In this document: positions 16,171-22,767 of the stretch, piece by piece | Layout: each line of letters begins with the position of its first letter | Numbering within the stretch: position 1 is the stretch's first letter | Source of the DNA: Scatomonas sp963930955 | GTDB taxonomy: Bacteria > Bacillota > Clostridia > Lachnospirales > Lachnospiraceae | Direction: 5' to 3' | Length of the DNA stretch: 64,000 nucleotides | NCBI GenBank assembly: GCA_963930955.1 | Contig: OZ006967.1 | Span: 868,001 to 932,000, forward strand | The notes under the pieces: generated by a model | The model's input: the letters and a program-made list of their open reading frames with translations, nothing else | Told to the model about the DNA's origin: nothing | Databases searched by the model: none | Made by a program: the position numbers and the translations under genes

Positions 16171-16417
16171 AAAACCAGTCACGATTCAGATCTCTAATGG
16201 ACTGGAGGCAAGACCGATTGCCATGCTGGTGCAGGTGGCAAGTCAGTTTGAAAGTGAGATCTATGTGGAGAGCGGACGGAAAAAAGTAAATGCGAAAAGC
16301 ATTATGGGTATGATGACTCTCGGTCTGGATGCAGGCGACAGCGTAACCATTACTGCCAACGGCGCGGATGAGACGGAGGCCATGGATCAGATTGAAGGAT
16401 ATCTTACCAGTAGATAA
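16163..16417 (+). CDS. crh: Crh-like HPr homolog lacking the catalytic His
   Basis: 84 residues with HPr fold. The active loop, G-L-H-A-R-P in HPr, reads 'GLEARPI': His15 is replaced by Glu, so the protein cannot take part in sugar phosphorelay. The regulatory Ser46 region 'KKVNAKSIMGMM' is intact. Bacillus Crh has Gln at the same place, keeps Ser46 and also lies next to whiA, so this is most likely a Crh-type co-regulator of CcpA or metabolic enzymes, switched by HPr kinase. It overlaps whiA by eight bases with AAGGAGG upstream. Confidence 0.88.
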   Translation: MIKKPVTIQISNGLEARPIAMLVQVASQFESEIYVESGRKKVNAKSIMGMMTLGLDAGDSVTITANGADETEAMDQIEGYLTSR

Positions 16418-16433
16418 AACAGCAGGACAGCGT

Positions 16434-16481
16434 AAAAGGGCATCCCAGCGGTCGGAAAACCGACCTGCGGGATGCCCTTTC
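16434..16481. terminator. Bidirectional terminator between crh and mecA
   Basis: Long hairpin: AAAGGGCATCCC with GGGATGCCCTTT as outer arms and GGTCGG/CCGACC as inner arms around an AAAA loop (16435-16480). A-run on the left and T-run on the right serve both converging genes. Confidence 0.9.
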
Positions 16482-16494
16482 TGCAGAAACCGGA

Positions 16495-17253
16495 TCAAAG
16501 ATCCGCCAGCTGCTGAATTGCCGCGTCTTTTAAAATCGCGTTTCCGTGTTCCAGAAGGTATGCCTCTCCGGAAGCGGAAAATGTTTCATTGGTGCCGTAC
16601 TCAGACAGAATGTTGCAGACTTTATTAAAATTCTCCGGTGAACATCCGGACTGGTGCAGGATCAGCTGGTAGGTGCCCAGGGTTTCGTTTTTGTACAGGG
16701 AGTTTTTTCCTGAATAAAAGTGATTCAGACCATGGGCAGCCAGAATGGCGTCATCCAGACTTTGGAAACGGAAAGACTGAACCAGATTTACCGGGGCAGT
16801 TTCGGTTTCCTTTTCGGTTTTCTCCTTTGCGGCAGGCTTTTGAGCGGCCTTTTTCTCCTGGGCTGCAGCCTGCGCCTTCTTGGCCTCATAAATTTTCTGG
16901 AACAGTTCCAGAATATTGTCGGCTCCTGTAAACTGCGGAATCCCTGGACCTTCGGCGTCCTCTCCGGAGGAAGAAAACTTGGAGAACCGGGTGTCCAGTT
17001 CTTCCGGGTCCTCCACCTTGGTAATGATGAGCACAATACTGTCGGGAGCGACAGGTATGGCTTCTATCATCAGCGGCGAATTATCAGACTCGAATCCGCA
17101 TTCATAATGCGCCTGGCGCATCATTTCCTGAAACAGACTCTTTGCCTTTTCCGTGCCGTAAGCTAATTCGCTGAGTTTAATCTCCCGGCTTGCCAGATCA
17201 GCGCTGGTCAATGTGCAGCGGATCTGACTGTCGTTGATTTTTTCAATTTTCAT
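16495..17253 (-). CDS. mecA: Adaptor protein MecA
   Basis: 252 residues. MecA brings substrates such as ComK-like regulators to the ClpC/ClpP protease. Family marks: N-terminal 'MKIEKINDSQIRCTLTSADL' binding domain, then 'LFQEMMRQAHYECGFESDNSPLMIEA', a charged K/A/E linker of about 40 residues, and the ClpC-binding C-terminal domain with 'FRFQSLDDAILAAHGL' and 'GTYQLILHQSG'. ATG 17253 behind AAGGGG is chosen; the upstream GTG adds only a poorly fitting ten residues. Confidence 0.9.
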   Translation of the reverse strand: MKIEKINDSQIRCTLTSADLASREIKLSELAYGTEKAKSLFQEMMRQAHYECGFESDNSPLMIEAIPVAPDSIVLIITKVEDPEELDTRFSKFSSSGEDAEGPGIPQFTGADNILELFQKIYEAKKAQAAAQEKKAAQKPAAKEKTEKETETAPVNLVQSFRFQSLDDAILAAHGLNHFYSGKNSLYKNETLGTYQLILHQSGCSPENFNKVCNILSEYGTNETFSASGEAYLLEHGNAILKDAAIQQLADL

Positions 17254-17422
17254 AATCACATCCCCTTTTTTCAGCGTGGTCACAACATAGCTTCGCTGTC
17301 AGAAATCGTCCTGGAATATTTCTGTATTGCCCAGGACGTTTAAGGCTAAATTACCTCTTCTATAGTATATACCCAAACAGAACGGTCTGTAAAGCTGTTC
17401 ACAGACTTTTTAGAATTTTGAC

Positions 17423-17450
17423 TTGCATTCCTTCGGGTTTTTATTATAAT
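17423..17450 (+). promoter_or_regulatory. Sigma-A-like promoter before candidate RNA
   Basis: TTGCAT (17423-17428), 16-bp spacer, TATAAT (17445-17450). A TTGACT at 17418 would give a 21-bp spacer and is less likely. Start near 17457. Confidence 0.6.
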
Positions 17451-17456
17451 AAAACA

Positions 17457-17672
17457 TAGAAACGGCAGCGGCGGATGCCTGGCAGGGAAAGGAGTGAAGC
17501 CCTTGGACAGGTAAGCAGCCCTTCAGAAGCAAGTCTTAATTTTTCAGCCGGAACATTCGTTCCGGATCTATCTTGAGATACGATTCTTCGATAAATCGAT
17601 CTGCATTTTCGCAGAAGGATCCCCACATGAACTAATAAACAGAGAAACCGGGTGTCTCAGGCTGTCTTTTCT
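17457..17672 (+). ncRNA. Candidate structured RNA, 6S RNA-like
   Basis: About 215 bases between a good promoter and the next gene. The ends pair: 17459-17469 (GAAACGGCAGC) with 17661-17671 (GCTGTCTTTTC), 10 of 11 positions counting G-U, and GATGCC (near 17474-17479) with GGTGTC (17651-17656). The middle has a perfect hairpin CCGGAAC-ATTC-GTTCCGG (17548-17565) as tip. A long closed rod with an open middle, of about 200 bases, is the layout of 6S RNA (ssrS). No primary-sequence proof is available, so the identity is tentative; the 17284-17455 part holds only the promoter. Confidence 0.45.
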
Positions 17673-17701
17673 TAAAGAATAACAAAAGAAAGGAGAGATA
17701 T

Positions 17702-17743
17702 TGCAGAAATCATTGTATATTACGGGTATTTTCAGTTTCTGCA
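17702..17743 (+). promoter_or_regulatory. Hairpin before small gene
   Basis: Perfect 8-bp inverted repeat TGCAGAAA (17702-17709) and TTTCTGCA (17736-17743), right after a strong AAAGGAGAG and just before the small gene at 17756. It may affect translation of that gene. Confidence 0.35.
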
Positions 17744-17755
17744 TACAGAAGACAC

Positions 17756-17968
17756 ATGGACGAAAAAGAAAAAAAGGCTCTGAAAAGAGAATTGGATTAT
17801 TACCGGAAAAGAGGTGTGAATTTATATCTGGAAGGCAGAGCGAGCAGTCCTGGAAATATCGCGCAGGCCTGTGCCGTGGCTGAAAACGGCACTTATATGC
17901 GGGATTACAGCCAGGACGACCGGGGGCGCCTGAAAAGGATCGATTTTAATTTCGTTGAAAAAGAATAA
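17756..17968 (+). CDS. Small conserved-looking protein, unknown function
   Basis: 70 residues, charged, no membrane segment. The sequence 'RELDYYRKRGVNLYLEGR' followed by 'GNIAQACAVAENGTYMRDY' and an acidic/basic tail looks like a folded small protein and the frame ends just before a strong terminator, so I take it as real. The ribosome site before ATG 17756 is weak; the strong AAAGGAG further up (17691) leads to a TTG in another frame (17701) that gives an unlikely protein. Function not recognised. Confidence 0.55.
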   Translation: MDEKEKKALKRELDYYRKRGVNLYLEGRASSPGNIAQACAVAENGTYMRDYSQDDRGRLKRIDFNFVEKE

Positions 17969-17974
17969 TTGACG

Positions 17975-18030
17975 GCCCGGCCGGAAACTGCTGTAAGGTC
18001 CCTGCCGCATAGCATTCCGGCCGGGCTTTT
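17975..18030 (+). terminator. Rho-independent terminator
   Basis: GCCCGGCCGGAA (17975-17986) pairs perfectly with TTCCGGCCGGGC (18015-18026), followed by TTTT. It ends the small gene's transcript. Confidence 0.85.
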
Positions 18031-18061
18031 CCCATACTGTGGAAAAATGACCGCCTTTTCA

Positions 18062-18090
18062 TTGATATCAAAGACCATTGATGTTACAAT
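18062..18090 (+). promoter_or_regulatory. Sigma-A promoter of the GH18 gene
   Basis: TTGATA (18062-18067), 17-bp spacer, TACAAT (18085-18090). Confidence 0.6.
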
Positions 18091-18146
18091 GGGTAAGGAT
18101 TCTTTTTTGAAGGGGGAGTTGTAAATTTAATCAGGAGGAAAACTAT

Positions 18147-19811
18147 ATGCGGAAAAAGAAGTCGCCGGTTCCAGTGCTAGTAAGCCTGATCGCGGCGGCC
18201 GTCATTGTGGGAATCGGAGGCTTTGCTGTAAACCGCTACGCTCCCACAGGAAAACAGATGGACAAAGAGGAATATTACGGGCTGACAGAGCCTTCCCAGG
18301 CGGCCCTGGTTGTGAATGGCCAGGTGCTGGAGGAAAAAGGGATTCTGTCAGACGGAGAGATATATATTGATTACCATACGGTCTGGAACTATTTTAACAG
18401 CGGATTTTACTGGGAGGAGGCGCGGCAGACTCTGATGCTGACACTCCCGGAGGGAACCCTCACCTGGATGGCGGATGACGGAACAGAGGCAGTGCTGCTT
18501 AGCGAGGAAGGAACCCCCTACATTTCCGCCGCCTGTGTGCAGGAGAATTCAGATATTGATATGGAAATCTACCGGGAGCCGGACCGTGTGTCGGCCCGGA
18601 CAGAATGGGACGGACTGGAAACTCGGACTGCAGGGAAAGATACACAGGTGCGCTATCGGGGCGGTCCTAAGAGTGAGGTCCTGACAGAACTGAAAGAAGG
18701 GGATGCGGCTGTCTTCCTGGCAGAGGTGGATGGCTGGTCCCAGGTAGCCACCCGGGACGGATATGTAGGATACGTCCGAAGCGAGGACCTGTCGGCGGGA
18801 GGAGAGGAAGCCTTTCAGCATGAGACAGAGGAACGTTTTCTTTTTCAGGGCGTGGAAGACGGAATTCCGGGAAAGATCAATATGGGCTTTCATTACATCG
18901 GAGCGGCAGAGCAGAATGGAACCCTGAAAGAGATGACTGCTTCCGCAGCCGGACTGAATGTAATAGCGCCCACCTGGTTTTCTCTGCAGGACTCAGAGGG
19001 AACACTGCTTTCTTACGCAGACAAGGGTTATGTGGATCAGGCCCATGCCTCCGGACTGAAAGTCTGGGGGGTGATCGGGGATGTAAGCGGAACAGAAGTT
19101 TCTACCGGAGAGGTACTGGCGGATACAGAAAAAAGAGCGTATATTATACAGCAGCTTCTGGATTCGGCTGCCGGAACCGGGATGGATGGAATTAACGTAG
19201 ATTTTGAATCCATCCGGGAAGAGTCGGCTCCGCAGTTTCTGCAGTTCCTGAAAGAACTTTGCCTGGCGGCCCACAGCCGCGGCTTGGTTGTCTCCGTGGA
19301 TAATTTTGTTCCGGTGTATACCAAGTATTATAAACGGGCGGAACAGGCAAAAACAGTGGACTATATTGTAATCATGGGTTATGATGAACATACAGCCTCT
19401 TCAGAAGAGATTGGTTCCGTAGCCTCTCTGCCTTTTGTGGAGCAGGGAATTGCGGATACTCTGTCGGAAGTGGGAAAGGAACAAGTGATCAATGCCATTC
19501 CTTTTTATACCAGGGCTTGGACAGAAATATTCGGAGAGACCATGCCCCGCAGCGAAGCGTTGGGGATGGACCAGGCGGCTTCCTTTGCGGCGGAACATGG
19601 AATTACCCTGACCTGGGATAGAGCGGCAGGGCAAAACACAGGGAGCGCGGAAACGGCGGAGGCCAGATACAGCATCTGGATGGAAGACGAGCAGTCCGTG
19701 GAAGAAAAAATGAAATTAATCCAGACGTATGATCTGGCAGGCGTGGCCCAATGGCGGCTGGGATTTGAGCGGGATACAGTCTGGGAAATCATTGCAAAGT
19801 ACATTCAATAG
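18147..19811 (+). CDS. Membrane-anchored GH18 family protein with SH3-like domain
   Basis: 554 residues. One N-terminal membrane segment (about 8-29) exports the rest. Residues ~50-150 look like a copper-amine-oxidase-N-like/stalk domain, ~165-215 like a bacterial SH3 domain ('VRYRGGPKSEVLTELKEGD', 'GYVGYVRSEDL'), and ~245-554 are a glycoside hydrolase 18 barrel with 'GMDGINVDFESI', the D-x-x-x-x-D-x-E catalytic strand, and 'VDYIVIMGYDEH'. Family relatives in spore formers (YaaH/YdhD type) cut or bind peptidoglycan sugars. Ribosome site AGGAGG upstream. Next to cwlD, so a cortex or wall role is plausible but not proven. Confidence 0.85.
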   Translation: MRKKKSPVPVLVSLIAAAVIVGIGGFAVNRYAPTGKQMDKEEYYGLTEPSQAALVVNGQVLEEKGILSDGEIYIDYHTVWNYFNSGFYWEEARQTLMLTLPEGTLTWMADDGTEAVLLSEEGTPYISAACVQENSDIDMEIYREPDRVSARTEWDGLETRTAGKDTQVRYRGGPKSEVLTELKEGDAAVFLAEVDGWSQVATRDGYVGYVRSEDLSAGGEEAFQHETEERFLFQGVEDGIPGKINMGFHYIGAAEQNGTLKEMTASAAGLNVIAPTWFSLQDSEGTLLSYADKGYVDQAHASGLKVWGVIGDVSGTEVSTGEVLADTEKRAYIIQQLLDSAAGTGMDGINVDFESIREESAPQFLQFLKELCLAAHSRGLVVSVDNFVPVYTKYYKRAEQAKTVDYIVIMGYDEHTASSEEIGSVASLPFVEQGIADTLSEVGKEQVINAIPFYTRAWTEIFGETMPRSEALGMDQAASFAAEHGITLTWDRAAGQNTGSAETAEARYSIWMEDEQSVEEKMKLIQTYDLAGVAQWRLGFERDTVWEIIAKYIQ

Positions 19812-19827
19812 AACGGAGGAAATAAAT

Positions 19828-20685
19828 ATGGCAGGGGAAGAATTGTTTAGAACTACGAGAATCGGAGGATTTGATAAAGAAAATGTTCTGGAGCAGTTCC
19901 AGAAATTAAAAGATGATGCCGCCCAGGAAAGAAACAGGCTGCAGGCGGAGATCCGGCAGAAAGAAGAGAGGATACAGGAACTGACCAGAAAGCTGGAGAA
20001 CAAACAGGACGAGATCGACCGGCTGGAAAGAGATATCCGGGAAAAATATCAATCCTATATAGACAACTACGATACCATCAGCCGTCTGGTATTTGACGCG
20101 GAAGTCCGCTCCAAAAAGATCATCGGCGACGCGGAAGGAAAATCCAGGGAAATTGTGGACAGCGCCCAGGGAAAATCCCAGGAGATCATCCGGGATGCGG
20201 AAGATCAGTCCAGAGAAATTGCGGATAAAGCCCAGCAGGAGAAGAATCAGATCCTGGAGCAGGCCAGAGAAGCGGCGCGGGGGTGCCTGGAGGATGTGCA
20301 GACCAAGGTGGATGAGAAGCTGGCTGAAGGAAAGAAAAGATATATGGCAGTTCAGGAAGAACTTACGGATATCGTGGACCTTCTGAACCAGGTGCAGAGG
20401 CGTTTTATGCAGTCCTATAAAGCGGTTCACACCATCATCAGTTCTGCCCCCGATACACTGCTGAGTGAGGAAACAGAGGAAGAACTTGCCCGGGTAGGAC
20501 TTGCGGATAGCCTTCCGGAAAGTAAGAAAAGAAAAGAAAGAAAGGAAAGAAAGGAAAGAAAGCAGGCGGGCAGCAGCTTTGGCCTTCCGGAAGATGAGGA
20601 CTGCCTGGATGAAGCGGACGATCCGGAAGAAGAAGAAAAACTGGAAGAACAGATGCGGCGGATCCTGCATAAGGACGAAGATTAA
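19828..20685 (+). CDS. Coiled-coil protein, DivIVA-like start
   Basis: 285 residues, almost all predicted coiled coil with alternating K/E/R/D and repeated 'GDAEGKSREIVDSAQGKSQE'-type heptads (about 90-150). The N-terminus 'TRIGGFDKENVLEQFQKLK' recalls the membrane-binding start of DivIVA/GpsB proteins, but this is weak. Near residues 232-244 there is a run of K-E-R units (K-R-K-E-R-K-E-R-K-E-R-K), coded by an A/G-only stretch. Function unknown; it lies between the GH18 gene and cwlD and ends before a terminator. Confidence 0.75.
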   Translation: MAGEELFRTTRIGGFDKENVLEQFQKLKDDAAQERNRLQAEIRQKEERIQELTRKLENKQDEIDRLERDIREKYQSYIDNYDTISRLVFDAEVRSKKIIGDAEGKSREIVDSAQGKSQEIIRDAEDQSREIADKAQQEKNQILEQAREAARGCLEDVQTKVDEKLAEGKKRYMAVQEELTDIVDLLNQVQRRFMQSYKAVHTIISSAPDTLLSEETEEELARVGLADSLPESKKRKERKERKERKQAGSSFGLPEDEDCLDEADDPEEEEKLEEQMRRILHKDED

Positions 20686-20713
20686 CCGGCGGAAAGCCCA
20701 ATGGTATGAACGG

Positions 20714-20757
20714 GTCTCCGGGGCATATATTATACAAATATGCTCCGGAGACTTTTG
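20714..20757 (+). terminator. Terminator directly upstream of cwlD
   Basis: GTCTCCGG (20714-20721) and GCATAT (20723-20728) pair with ATATGC (20738-20743) and CCGGAGAC (20745-20752); TTTT follows. It ends six bases before the cwlD start codon. CATATATT (20724-20731) inside it resembles a sigma-E -10 box, but I see no good -35. Confidence 0.8.
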
Positions 20758-20762
20758 ATTGT

Positions 20763-20909
20763 ATGAACAGGAAAAGATGGATGGAAATCGGGATGGCGGC
20801 GCTGCTTCTGTGGGGCGCATATTGGCTTTCCGGAGAAGGGGCCCGTCTGGTATCAGAATCTGCGGACGGGGGCAGCCGGATCGTTGTTGTTGACCCAGGG
20901 CATGGGGGA
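20763..20909 (+). CDS. cwlD: CwlD cortex amidase, 5' part of split gene
   Basis: The first 49 codons of N-acetylmuramoyl-L-alanine amidase CwlD: membrane anchor (about 8-22, 'MEIGMAALLLWGAYWL'), linker, and 'SRIVVVDPGHGG', the strand that carries the first zinc ligand His47. The frame then runs into foreign sequence and stops at 20952-20954. The last nine bases of this part, CATGGGGGA (20901-20909, H-G-G), are repeated at 22601-22609, from where the protein continues. Joined, they give a 230-residue protein close in length to Bacillus CwlD (237). CwlD, made during sporulation, removes peptides from muramic acid so that cortex muramic-delta-lactam can form. As it stands the gene is inactive. 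Confidence 0.9.
20901..20909 (+). repeat. Left attachment core (attL) CATGGGGGA
   Basis: Nine-base direct repeat, in the same reading frame (H-G-G) as the copy at 22601-22609. Recombination between them leaves one copy and restores cwlD. Confidence 0.85.
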
Positions 20910-20950
20910 TGCTGCCTGCGCAGAGGAGAAACGGGAAGGGAGGCTGTTCT

Positions 20951-21070
20951 GTGAAGAAAAAGAAGGAGGCGTCCTGGAAGGTTGAAAAAATATATCTGGG
21001 AAATTTTCCGGCAAAAGAAGTGCTGCTCCATCTTCTGAAAAATTCCAGGCGCAAAGGGGGAAATTCATGA
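20951..21070 (+). CDS. 39-residue ORF upstream of recombinase, possible directionality factor
   Basis: GTG start at 20951 with a strong ribosome site AAGGGAGG (20936-20943, spacing seven). The product is small and basic: K-K-K-K start, then 'WKVEKIYLGNFPAKEVLLHL', and R-R-K-G-G near the end. Its TGA stop overlaps the recombinase ATG (ATGA, 21067-21070), so the two are translationally coupled. It also covers the left end of the element. By position it could be a recombination directionality factor (excisionase), which serine integrases need for excision. This is inference; no homolog is recognised. Confidence 0.5.
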   Translation: MKKKKEASWKVEKIYLGNFPAKEVLLHLLKNSRRKGGNS

Positions 21071-22767
21071 GGCGGTTTCGGGCCGCCCTGTATATCCGGC
21101 TGTCCAGGGAAGACGGGGACAGAGAAGAAAGCGACAGCGTGGCGAACCAGAGAAAACTGCTGACAGAGTATGCATTCCGGCGGGAAGATCTGATACCGGA
21201 AGAGATTTATATAGACGATGGATATACAGGTACGGACTTTAACCGGCCGGCATTCCGGCGGATGGAAAAAGATATTGAACAGGGACGGATTGATTGTGTG
21301 ATCGTAAAAGATCTTTCCCGGTTCGGCCGGGATTATATCGAGACAGGCCGTTATCTGGAACGGTATTTTCCGGAAAAAGGGGTTCGCTTTATAGCGGTTT
21401 CCGATGGGATCGACAGCCGGGAACAGGCCTATGACCTGCTGCTGCCTATTAAAAATATTTTTAACGAGCAGTATGCCCGGGATATTTCTCAAAAGATCCA
21501 GGCAACGATCCGAACCAAACAAAAGGCCGGGGAGTTTATCGGCGCTTTTCCAAGCTATGGATACAAAAAATCACCGGAGGATAAAAACCGGCTGATCATA
21601 GATCCGGGGTCGGCATCTGTGGTGAAAAGGATTTTTTCTCTGTATCTGGAAGGAAAAAGAAAGCAGGAGATTGCCGATCTGCTGAACCAGGAAGGCATCC
21701 TTTGCCCTTCCGCTTATAAAGCTGCGCAGGGAATGCGGTATGCGAACCCTCGCAGCAGCGGACAGTCCAGGTGGAGCGTTTCTGCAGTCGACTGCATTCT
21801 GCACAAAGAAATGTACGCAGGGAATATGGTTCAGGGGACCAGACATCAAAAAATGCGGGGAAAGCAGGAACGGATCCGGCAGGATCAATGGATTGTGGTG
21901 GAACATACCCATGAACCGGTAATTGATAAACAGACCTGGCTGAAGGTCCAGAGACTTTTAAAAAAGCGTACCAGAATCTCAGGGCCTGGCCGGCAGGTCA
22001 ACGCGTTTGCGGGATTTCTCATATGCGGAGACTGCGGGGGCCCCATGGTGCGCAATACCTGGAAACGCAGGGATGGAAGTCTGGCCTGTGTTTTTTACTG
22101 CGGAAATTACAGGCGTTACGGCCGGAAATTCTGCAGTGCCCACAGTCTTCCGGAAGAGGTCCTGCAGCAGGCTCTGGAGGAAGAACTGCAGAGCCTGATC
22201 CGGGCGGAAGGAGACGCTCGACTGCTGGAGCAGGAACTGCTGCGGAGTGAGGATAAAACAGAAATGGAGAAAGCAAGGCTGGAACTTGGAAAAGAACTGC
22301 GGCGTCTCCAGTTTCTTCAGAAAGCGGCCTATGAGGATTATCGATCGGGCCTGCTGAGCCGGGAGGAATTTCTTTCCTACCGGGAGGACTTCCGGAAAAA
22401 AGAAGAATCCTGCCGCCTGCAGCTTCAGCGGCTGGAAGAACAGGAAACGGCTTCGGAAAAAACGGAGGTGCTTCTGGAACAGCTGCAGGCTATGAAACCG
22501 GACCGGGAGATGGTGGCGGAGATGATTCAATCCGTTACAGTTTATGAGGATCGCCGGCTCCGGATCTGTTACAACTATTCTGCGCAGGAGAAGAACGGCT
22601 CATGGGGGAAGGGATCCGGGAAAGATCGGAGTCAATCAGGCGGAAGAGAAAACTCTGAATCTGGAAATCGCGCTGAAACTGCGGAGAGAACTGGAACAGA
22701 AAGGGATTACGGCGGTGCTGACCCGGGAGGAGGACCGGGGATTCTACCAGGAGGACGCAGAGAATAA
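21067..22767 (+). CDS. Large serine recombinase of the cwlD element
   Basis: 566 residues in the integrated state. Catalytic resolvase domain at the N-terminus: 'ALYIRLSREDGD' with nucleophile Ser13, 'VIVKDLSRFGRDYIETG' and 'FIAVSDGIDS'. Recombinase domain around 165-290 ('SYGYKKSPEDKNRLIID', 'EIADLLNQEGI'), zinc ribbon near 320-360 ('LICGDCGGPMVRNTWKRRDG' ... 'FYCGNYRRYGRKFCSAH', four Cys), then a coiled coil. GGGGG lies six bases before ATG 21067. The frame passes the right core at 22601 and takes its last ~52 residues, a low-complexity G/R/S/E tail, from the cwlD sequence read in another frame. Confidence 0.95.
   Translation: MRRFRAALYIRLSREDGDREESDSVANQRKLLTEYAFRREDLIPEEIYIDDGYTGTDFNRPAFRRMEKDIEQGRIDCVIVKDLSRFGRDYIETGRYLERYFPEKGVRFIAVSDGIDSREQAYDLLLPIKNIFNEQYARDISQKIQATIRTKQKAGEFIGAFPSYGYKKSPEDKNRLIIDPGSASVVKRIFSLYLEGKRKQEIADLLNQEGILCPSAYKAAQGMRYANPRSSGQSRWSVSAVDCILHKEMYAGNMVQGTRHQKMRGKQERIRQDQWIVVEHTHEPVIDKQTWLKVQRLLKKRTRISGPGRQVNAFAGFLICGDCGGPMVRNTWKRRDGSLACVFYCGNYRRYGRKFCSAHSLPEEVLQQALEEELQSLIRAEGDARLLEQELLRSEDKTEMEKARLELGKELRRLQFLQKAAYEDYRSGLLSREEFLSYREDFRKKEESCRLQLQRLEEQETASEKTEVLLEQLQAMKPDREMVAEMIQSVTVYEDRRLRICYNYSAQEKNGSWGKGSGKDRSQSGGRENSESGNRAETAERTGTERDYGGADPGGGPGILPGGRRE
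22579..22588 (+). repeat. Right arm of attP-like inverted repeat
   Basis: TCTGCGCAGG, the exact reverse complement of CCTGCGCAGA at 20915-20924 on the other end of the element. In the excised circle the arms would stand 26 bases apart around the CATGGGGGA core. Confidence 0.8.
22601..22609 (+). repeat. Right attachment core (attR) CATGGGGGA
   Basis: Second copy of the nine-base core; the cwlD frame resumes here as H-G-G-R-D-P-G-K. Confidence 0.85.

Larger units (their letters stand above)
20910..22609 (+). mobile_element. 1.7-kb serine-recombinase element inserted in cwlD
   Basis: An element of exactly 1,700 bp between the left core (20901-20909) and the end of the right core (22601-22609). 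It holds only a 39-codon ORF and a large serine recombinase gene. Just inside the ends are the arms of a perfect 10-bp inverted repeat, CCTGCGCAGA (20915-20924) and TCTGCGCAGG (22579-22588), which would flank the core in the excised circle. This is the expected form of a serine-recombinase attP. The layout equals that of sporulation intervening elements such as skin in sigK, but reduced to the recombinase. Confidence 0.88.

Noticed and set aside
17701..17883. TTG-started frame with a strong ribosome site overlapping the small 70-residue gene
   Set aside because: The predicted product looks random and overlaps the more protein-like frame at 17756; kept only as a note that the ribosome site is oddly placed.
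20520..20563. A/G-only repeat near the end of the coiled-coil gene as a regulatory repeat
   Set aside because: It codes an in-frame run of K-E-R and is best explained as low-complexity coding sequence.
20951..22767. Serine recombinase as part of a larger prophage or conjugative element
   Set aside because: The restored cwlD frame, the 9-bp core and the inverted arms all put the limits at 20901-22609; nothing else of a phage or transfer system lies near.
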